Assembly (NCBI GenBank): GCA_945877525.1
Contig: CAMDVP010000045.1
Location: 1-15,499, forward strand
Source: an uncultured Clostridia bacterium
GTDB lineage: Bacteria; Bacillota; Clostridia; Christensenellales; Aristaeellaceae
Length of the DNA stretch: 15,499 nt
Direction of reading: 5' to 3'
Shown here one piece after another: positions 7,890 to 14,100 of the stretch (the stretch's first letter is position 1; each line of letters opens with the position of its first letter). Below the pieces are notes generated by a model, which made no database searches, was not told the origin of the DNA, and saw nothing but the letters and a program-made list of their open reading frames with translations. A program made the translations under genes and the position numbers.

Positions 7890-8774
7890 TCATTCCCTGG
7901 TAATGGTAAGGGTATAGGTATCCTCGTTGCTTGCCGATAGTTTGGCCAACTGGGCGGCATCAGGCTCTGGCAGGTCCTGGCTCAGCGCGTCGGCAATTAC
8001 CACCGTCGTGTTGTCCTTGCCCCCCATTTCCAGCGCCGCGGCAACCAGCGCGGCAGCTGCATCACTGGGCGATCCGCTGCTAAGCAGCCGGTTGATTTCA
8101 TCCTCCGGCAGTAGATCGGACAAACCGTCCGAGCAGATCAGGAGACGGTCGTTCCGGCAAAGCATGAAGGCATTGTGCTGCACAAAATCCTTGCTTATCC
8201 GCTCCTCGGGGATGCCGATGTAGCAGTCGATCTTGTTGCTGTCCACATGCTTGCGCATCTGCTCCTTGGTCAGCTTTCCGGCAAGCATCATCCGATATAC
8301 GGCAGACTGATCGGTGGATACCTGCCTGAGCTGGCCCAAACGGCGCACATAGACCCGGCTGTCGCCTATATTGGCCACATGCACAATATTCCCGTTCAGA
8401 TACACCATGGCCAGCGTCGTGCCCTCACGCCTGCCGGCGCCATTGCGCTTGCGGTTGTCTGCGCTGACCGCTTTGTTCGCATTGTGGGCATAGCTCTCGA
8501 TTCGGTTGCGGATTTCCAGCTCGTTCAAGGGCGTCATCAGCTCCCGCAGACGCTCAATGCAGATATACGCTGCACGCTCGCCGCCTTCCAGCCCGCCCAT
8601 GCCATCGCATACGGCAAGCACATGATAGGGCGCTTGCACCGTTGTCGTCAGGCGCGCTCCCTGGTTGACTTCCTTGAGCTCCATGCAGTCGCCATTCACA
8701 AAGAAATTATCCTCGTTGTTACCTCTCACGCATCCAATGTGGCTGATCACTGCAACGTTCAGGGCGATTTCCAT
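7890..8774 (-). CDS. PP2C-family Ser/Thr protein phosphatase
   Basis: 294 residues, soluble, with no signal peptide or membrane helix. It removes phosphate from Ser/Thr using two metal ions and is the expected counterpart of the adjacent kinase. PP2C motifs in order: RGNNEDNF (18-24, metal residues E21/D22), CDGMGG (56-61, D57), GTT (118-120), NIGDSRVY (135-142, D138), CSDGLSD (214-220, D216) and GGKDNTTVV (251-259, D254). All metal-binding Asp positions are present, so activity is expected. Length is somewhat above the ~245-residue minimal bacterial PP2C because of a short insert after ED and a C-terminal tail of about 30 residues (QDLPEPDAAQ onward). The ATG at 8774 has GGAG 10 bases upstream. 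It sits 15 bp after the unknown 318-residue gene and 29 bp before the kinase, so it is almost certainly co-transcribed with both. Confidence 0.95.
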   Translation of the reverse strand: MEIALNVAVISHIGCVRGNNEDNFFVNGDCMELKEVNQGARLTTTVQAPYHVLAVCDGMGGLEGGERAAYICIERLRELMTPLNELEIRNRIESYAHNANKAVSADNRKRNGAGRREGTTLAMVYLNGNIVHVANIGDSRVYVRRLGQLRQVSTDQSAVYRMMLAGKLTKEQMRKHVDSNKIDCYIGIPEERISKDFVQHNAFMLCRNDRLLICSDGLSDLLPEDEINRLLSSGSPSDAAAALVAAALEMGGKDNTTVVIADALSQDLPEPDAAQLAKLSASNEDTYTLTITRE

Positions 8775-8789
8775 GCTTGCTCATCTCCG

Positions 8790-9746
8790 TCACTTCTTCA
8801 TCCAGGTTACCGTCCGTTCTTCCAGCAGCCAGTATTCTCCACGTCCGTCCTCCGCATCGCGCTCCAGCGCCAGTTGCAGCGTTATCTCAACGTTCCTCAG
8901 CGCCTTGGGAAGTTCCACTCGCTTGACCTTGATCACGGCCGTATAGGTGTCGCCCGATTCTTCCTTGTGCTCCTTTGCCCGGATCACCTGATCGTTGACC
9001 ACCATACAGCATGTGTAACCCTCGGGGCATTCAAAGGCACAGTATAGCGACACCTCCGACAGCACATCGTCCGCTTCCGGCCGCTCCCAATTCCATGATG
9101 CATGCAGTTCTCTGCCACTCTGATCGCGCCAGGATACGCTCTGCGCATATTCTCCCTGGCCCGGTATGAGCTGGAACGTATCGGTCAGGGGCTCGATGAT
9201 CATCGGCTGCACCGTTGCGCTTGCCGTGGACTCAGGCTGACGCTCCTGTATGGTTTGTTCCGGCTCAGGCGAGCTCTGCTGCTTGCCGCTCAGATCCGTG
9301 CGCGTTGCTTGCCTCTCGTTCACCGTCGGGGCAGAGGGCGTCACCGTCGGAATCGGCGTGACCTTCACCAGCTCTGTTACATCCAGGCTCAGCAGCTTTC
9401 CTGCCTCCAGTCCTGTGCGGGCCGAAAGCGCTTCCTCCGCCGCATGCACAATGTCCTTCCGCATTTCCTGCGTCAGTTGCTCTGCATCATTCTGTCCTTG
9501 ATGAAGATACCCCTTGGAGATCAGCCAGCCAATTTCATCGTCCTCAATCAAACCGTTGAGCTTGTAGCGGTTTCGGCGCACCTCATCCGTCAGCACATAG
9601 ATTGCCTTTTCTACCTGCTCAAGGGAGATCGTTTCCTCCTGCGGAGTTACTTCCGGCGTTGGGGCAGGTGCATCATCACCCGTATCCCCGCTCAGGAGCT
9701 TCCTTTCCTGCGCTTCCTTTTGCGCCAGATAGAACAGCTTCTTCAT
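8790..9746 (-). CDS. Hypothetical soluble protein within the kinase cassette
   Basis: 318 residues of unrecognised family, with no signal peptide or membrane helix, so probably cytoplasmic. Regions: a charged N-terminus; a Pro-rich patch (27-36); a helical region about 40-125 (LEQVEKAIYVLTDEVRRNRY, then AEQLTQEMRKDIVHAAEEAL); a Pro/Ser/Thr/Gln-rich linker about 130-183 (VTPIPTVTPSAP); and a beta-rich C-terminal domain about 185-318. That domain carries a Cys cluster (C236, C240, C246, C247) and ends EERTVTWMKK. The start follows the TAA of the upstream gene by 12 bp and has no recognisable ribosome site, so translation probably depends on coupling to that gene. Its place between the pseudokinase-like gene and PP2C suggests an adaptor or substrate of the kinase, and the Thr-rich linker offers candidate sites; this role is inference. 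Confidence 0.85.
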   Translation of the reverse strand: MKKLFYLAQKEAQERKLLSGDTGDDAPAPTPEVTPQEETISLEQVEKAIYVLTDEVRRNRYKLNGLIEDDEIGWLISKGYLHQGQNDAEQLTQEMRKDIVHAAEEALSARTGLEAGKLLSLDVTELVKVTPIPTVTPSAPTVNERQATRTDLSGKQQSSPEPEQTIQERQPESTASATVQPMIIEPLTDTFQLIPGQGEYAQSVSWRDQSGRELHASWNWERPEADDVLSEVSLYCAFECPEGYTCCMVVNDQVIRAKEHKEESGDTYTAVIKVKRVELPKALRNVEITLQLALERDAEDGRGEYWLLEERTVTWMKK

Positions 9747-9758
9747 GCCGTCGTCATC

Positions 9759-10949
9759 TTACGCGAAGACAGTCTCTTCATCCTCCGCCAGATGCTCCGT
9801 CTCGACGGGTGTAGGCGAGGGCATCAGCGTTTCCATGGCGTTCGCCTGACGCTTCAGTCCAGGCAGCGGTGTAGCCGTCGCTTCCGCAGACGACATGCCG
9901 GACGAAAACTGGTTCGCCGTTATCGCAGGCGTGCCAGTGGGTATTGCCGTGGGCGTACTGGTGGGCGTCACCGTCGGCGTGCAGGTAGGCGCACTGGTAG
10001 GTGTTGCTGTGGGCGTACTGGTGGGTGCCTCCGTCGGTGCGCAGGTAGGCGTACTGGTAGGTGCTGCTGTAGGCGTACTGGTGGGTGCTGCTGTGGGCGT
10101 ACTGGTAGGTGTTGCCGTGGGCGTACTGGTGGGCGTCACCGTCGGCGTGCAGGTAGGCGTACTGGTAGGCGTTGCCGTGGGCGTACTGGTGGGCGTCATT
10201 GTCGGTGTACTGGTAGGTGCTTCCGTCAGCGTTGCTGTTGGACTCGCCAAAGGGGTGTCCGCGTGTTTCTGCTCGCTGTCCGGAACCCGATTCATGGCAT
10301 ACAAATAACCCAGTCCTGCGGCAATCGCGACAACCGCCAAAGCCGCAGCCACAGTAAGCACGGTTTTTCTGCGCGTGGAAGTTTTGGTATTCTTTACCTC
10401 GCCCACGCCGCGATAATCGCGCTGAGCAGGCATAGCGGGAATCGTCAGAGCGTTGATGCTCATCAGCACACGATCCCCTTCTCGGAAGAGAATCGGTGTG
10501 TCCAGCAGACGTTCCGCCTGTCCGGCGAAGTCCTGCTGACAGGCAAAGTCATACACTCGGTAAGCTGTGTTGTTTGCTTTAAACGCACAAAGAAAACGCA
10601 ATGAACGCGGTGTCCTGTCTGACACAAAAAGGTCCACTGCCTTCTTGTAATTCTTCGTTTCCTTCACGGGAATCACTTCAGCATTGTCTGCCTTGCGGCC
10701 CGCAACCGTGGAAGGATAGAATTCCTCAACCAGGACAACGTGTGCATTGCTTTTTTCTTGGGCGATATAGCACTGGGCCTGTCTGCTGGATGCAATCATC
10801 ACACCCAGCACATATTCGCGAAGTTCATCGCCTGGCGCCATGGCTGTTGCTGGCTTGCTGTACGCCCGCAAATCAAAATGGCAGCTTGCGCATACCATTT
10901 CTCCATAACTCAACGGTTGCATACAACGGTAGCAATACTTCGTGCTCAT
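9759..10949 (-). CDS. Zinc-ribbon, degenerate kinase N-lobe-like membrane protein with Pro-Thr stalk
   Basis: 396 residues. Zinc ribbon C6xxC9 and C20xxC23. Residues about 38-135 line up in order with the N-lobe of the neighbouring kinase: PGDEL for PGTRL, CYIAQ for TYIAY, VEEFYP for IKEYYP, and an Arg-Val-Tyr-Asp-Phe stretch where the hinge would be. The Gly loop is lost (IASSRQ) and the catalytic Lys becomes Glu (E75). No HRD or DFG follows, so it cannot be an active kinase. A membrane helix lies at about 194-217 after RRK, placing the N-terminus inside. Outside is a Pro-Thr stalk (about 235-342) with three scattered Cys, then an unstructured acidic tail. The start at 10949 is preferred over the in-frame ATG at 11045 because AGGGG lies 7 bases upstream and the zinc ribbon begins there. 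The longer start would also overlap the promoter. A role as partner or decoy of the kinase is inference. Confidence 0.88.
   Translation of the reverse strand: MSTKYCYRCMQPLSYGEMVCASCHFDLRAYSKPATAMAPGDELREYVLGVMIASSRQAQCYIAQEKSNAHVVLVEEFYPSTVAGRKADNAEVIPVKETKNYKKAVDLFVSDRTPRSLRFLCAFKANNTAYRVYDFACQQDFAGQAERLLDTPILFREGDRVLMSINALTIPAMPAQRDYRGVGEVKNTKTSTRRKTVLTVAAALAVVAIAAGLGYLYAMNRVPDSEQKHADTPLASPTATLTEAPTSTPTMTPTSTPTATPTSTPTCTPTVTPTSTPTATPTSTPTAAPTSTPTAAPTSTPTCAPTEAPTSTPTATPTSAPTCTPTVTPTSTPTAIPTGTPAITANQFSSGMSSAEATATPLPGLKRQANAMETLMPSPTPVETEHLAEDEETVFA
9925..10248 (-). repeat. 12-bp tandem repeat encoding the Pro-Thr stalk
   Basis: About 27 units of 12 bp (xPTx per unit); from 9949 to 10248 there are exactly 25 units without frame slip. 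A superperiod of five units (60 bp) is visible: units 1-5, 6-10, 15-19 and 20-23 (counted from 9949) follow the same order. Units 1-6 and 15-20 differ at only about four of 72 bases. This points to growth by block duplication. All units stay in frame, so the number can change without breaking the gene. Confidence 0.92.
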
Positions 10950-10956
10950 TTTCAGA

Positions 10957-10961
10957 CCCCT
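10957..10961 (-). promoter_or_regulatory. Ribosome binding site fixing the start of the pseudokinase-like gene
   Basis: AGGGG on the minus strand lies 7 bases before the ATG at 10949. The upstream in-frame ATG at 11045 would lie inside the candidate -35/operator region and has no such site. Confidence 0.65.
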
Positions 10962-10988
10962 GCTTTTTCTCTTTTCTGCATACCATGT

Positions 10989-11003
10989 CCGATATGATAT
11001 TGG
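10989..11003. promoter_or_regulatory. Imperfect palindrome in the leader of the cassette
   Basis: CCGATAT, a central G, then ATATTGG: six of seven arm positions are symmetrical. It lies just downstream of the predicted transcript start, so it could be a second regulator site, but AT-rich palindromes of this size occur by chance. Confidence 0.2.
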
Positions 11004-11021
11004 ATACGCTTCGCAAAACGA

Positions 11022-11050
11022 ATTGCAGACATGCACAACATGCATGTCAA
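11022..11050 (-). promoter_or_regulatory. Candidate promoter for the kinase/phosphatase cassette
   Basis: On the minus strand a perfect TTGACA -35 (11045-11050) is followed by a 17-bp spacer and TGCAAT as -10 (11022-11027, four of six matches to TATAAT). The expected transcript start is near 11015, giving a leader of about 65 bases before the ATG at 10949. It sits after the hairpin that follows the upstream gene, so it would serve the genes from 10949 leftwards. Confidence 0.5.
11028..11048. promoter_or_regulatory. Candidate operator: perfect 8+8 inverted repeat inside the promoter
   Basis: GACATGCA (11028-11035), a 5-base centre, then TGCATGTC (11041-11048). The arms are perfect reverse complements. 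The site fills the spacer between the candidate -10 and -35 and overlaps four bases of the -35, which is the classic position for a repressor dimer. No regulator gene is seen in the window. The palindrome is seen directly; its role is inferred. Confidence 0.45.
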
Positions 11051-11065
11051 TGACGGACTGTGTAT

Positions 11066-11099
11066 TGTCCGGGCGACCGGTGATCCAGTCGCCCGGACA
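11066..11099 (-). terminator. Strong 12-bp hairpin between the repeat protein and the cassette
   Basis: The arms TGTCCGGGCGAC (11066-11077) and GTCGCCCGGACA (11088-11099) are perfect complements around a 10-base loop, 20 bp beyond the TAA of the upstream gene. GC content of the stem is high. On the transcribed strand the stem is followed by AATACACAG rather than a T-run, so it is not a textbook intrinsic terminator. It may instead act as a partial terminator or as a 3'-end-stabilising stem. Confidence 0.55.
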
Positions 11100-11118
11100 T
11101 TATTCCCTCAGGGATTGG

Positions 11119-14100
11119 TTAGTTTTTTTCTTCCAGCTCGTTCAGCGGCTGCCTGCGCTGCCTGTTCATGTACAGAGCGCGAACATCATTGTCGCCGCCG
11201 TTCTCCAGGTGGAAGCTGGTCTTCATAAGATTGGAGGGCAGGGAAACGTTGCTGGATACGCAGATCCAGTAGCCGTTGCTCGTTCCATCCGTTTGACTGC
11301 CGACAGCACGGGCAAGGAAGGCATCCACATCGGGACGCTCATTCTCGCTGCTCACGCCCTGCACGCCCAGGTAGATATCGTCAGTTTCCACTCCCTCGTC
11401 ATAGGCCACCGTGGCAACAACCTGACCATCCTGCAGCGCCAGATGCACATTGCCGCACACAAAGGCGTTTGCTGCAGCCATCGGCAGATCCACACCGGCC
11501 GTTAGCTCCTCAATCCTCAGATAGGTGATCATGGTCCAATCAGGCGTCTCGTCATCGGACATGCCGCGCGCATTGGTGTACAGTTTGCCCATGGCAAAGG
11601 CCTTCATCGTATCGTTCTTACTGCCCACACCAACCGTATACGGGCCAAAGCGGTAAACATTATTGGCCAGGTCGGTCACGGTTACGTAGATCTCGTCGCC
11701 CTCCAGCACCAACGGCATATCCACCGTGAAACTGCCGTACACGTCGCGCACGATGCTCTTACGGGACACAGCCTCGCCGTTGATCGTTACAGAGATGCCG
11801 CTCACACGGGGCTCGGTAATGCCGGAGAGAATGTACATGTTCTCCGACAGGTGGGTCGTAAAGAGAATCGGATCGACGACCGAATCATACAGGAAGCTTT
11901 CGGAATAGGAGCCGGTCACATTGATGTAGTTGATCGTAAAGGTAATCTCCGCATTCTCCGGGAAGCCCTTGACGGGAATGATGAAGTCCGCAACGCCCGT
12001 GGCGTTGACATCCCAGGAAACACCGCTGCCAGACAACGACTTTGTCTCCTGATACAACGTCCTGCCGCCGCCCGTGATGACCAGGCTGACCTCCTCGTAG
12101 GCCGTGCCAATAACCGTGAGCTTCAGCTCCTCGGTCTTCATCTGCGAACGATCCAGGTACTGGTTGGTCTTACGGGTGGGTACCAGATCGATGGAATCTG
12201 CGTTGACAGGCTTGCCTGCAGACTTGCTCATCGAATCGGCAAACACCTCAGAGTTGCCTACCAGATCGTAATAGGTGAACAGGATTTCACCGGCGTCCAG
12301 CAGCTTGGGGTTGGACGCGCTATTCCAGCTCAGCGTAATGGTGGCAACGCCGCTGTCCTGCTGGGACAGATCCACCTGACCGCTAATGGCGCTCGTATTG
12401 CTCACCAGCAGCTCCGTCACATAGCCGGCCTCGGGCACGTTAATGCTCATCGTTACGTCACGGTTGGAGGCGGGAGATGCCAGGATGGAACTCACACCGT
12501 CGGGCAGCTTGGGCTTGCTGATGTCAAAGGTCACTGCCTGCGCCACCGTGGCGGGAATCTTCTGGGCATCCAAGTCATACAGGTTTGCAGCATCCTCGTA
12601 GGCCACGACGACATCGGGGCTTCCAGCAATGCTCAGCGCCGTGTTTTCCACCACGAAGCTGCCGTTTTTGTCGATGGGGAATTCCACCGTCGAGGGAACT
12701 TCGAGCTGCTGAGCCTCATCCTTCCCGGCAAACCGCTTGCCAGGCATGGTGAAGGTGACCTTCTGCTCGCCTACGGTCATGACAATTCTTTCGCCGGGCT
12801 CGCCCGTCACCACCAGGCTGTTCAGCGCATTGGGATTGGCGGGGTTGTTTTCATTCAAGGCAGGATCGCCATAGATATACCGGCCATTGTGCACCACGAT
12901 GGTCTTCCCGCGATAGGTCTGAGGAATCGCCAGCTGCGCGGCGGGATGACGCACGATGTCGAACCCAAGCTCATGCTTCGCATTCAGCGCTTCCGACCAG
13001 ATGAAGTTCTGCGTATCGGTAATGCTCAGCGAAACCGTATAGCTGCCGATATTCACCAGATTCTCAGCAGCGAAGGCATACTCTTCAGCTGCCAGAAGCG
13101 GCTGCTCCGCCGAGACGTCGCCCGGCGCATACAGCTTGGTAGCCGTAGTGGCGTTGATGACAAAGGTGGTGTCGCTGTTCTCAACGCCGGCAGGAGCCTT
13201 GTTGATGCCAATGTTCTTGGCCCAGTCATAGGCGCGATAGGTCGCCAGCGCGCCAGGCTGCGCATCGGCGCCTTCCTTGACGGTGACAATGCTGATCTGA
13301 TCAATGACCGCCGGATTGATTACATACGTGGGTATGGCGTAGCTCAGGCTGTTTTCCGCCTCCACGGTGTAGTTGGCTGCAAGGGGATTGGCTTCATTCA
13401 GCGTTGCCCGTACCGTGTAGGTATTTGCCTTCACGGGAATATCACGGGTCCAGGTCGTTTCTTCCTTTGCCTGATATTCCACGAAATACACGTCCTGAGG
13501 CACATAGCCGGTACCGGCGATAGGCACATCGGCATAAACCGTCACGCCGGGCGCCTGCGCGGTGCGGTTGTAGTAGAAGACATCCGCCTGTGTCAGCTTA
13601 AGTTCGCGGATGGTTGCCTGCAGCACCTCAAAGTCCAGCACAGGCTTCTCCGTCAGCGCCTCCGCCCAGACGAAGTTCTGCGTATCCACGATGGACAGCG
13701 CCACCTGGTATTTGCCGACGTTGATAAAGCTCTCCGCCGTAAAGGCATACTCTTCATCCGTCAGAAGCAGCTGCTCGACAGTGGCGTCATTCGCATCATA
13801 CAGCTTGGTTTCGGTGGAAGCGGTGATGACAAAGGTGACATCACTATTTTCCACACCGGCGGGCGATGCGTTGATGCCAATGTTCTTGGCCCAGTCATAG
13901 GCGCGGTAGATCACCTGTGCGCCAGGCTGCTCCTCAGCGTCTCCCTGAACAGTAACAATGTCGACCTGGTCAATGACTGCGGGATTGATGACATAGCAAG
14001 GCATTACATAGGCCGGGCCGTCGCGCGTATCCGTGGCATAGTTGGCTGCAAGAGGATTGGCCTCGTTGAGCACAATGCGCACCATGTAGGTGTTCGCCTT

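Noticed and set aside
9925..10248. CRISPR array
   Set aside because: The repeats are 12 bp, contiguous and in frame within a coding region, with no spacers.
9102..10604. A 500-codon plus-strand frame, and a Val/Gly-repeat frame at 9895-10308
   Set aside because: The long frame is the codon-aligned mirror of the two minus-strand genes. The Val/Gly frame is the complement of the Pro-Thr 12-bp repeat in another phase. Neither shows domains or start signals.
10950..11045. Longer start for the pseudokinase-like gene at 11045
   Set aside because: It would translate through the candidate promoter and leader, and the zinc ribbon and AGGGG site both point to 10949.
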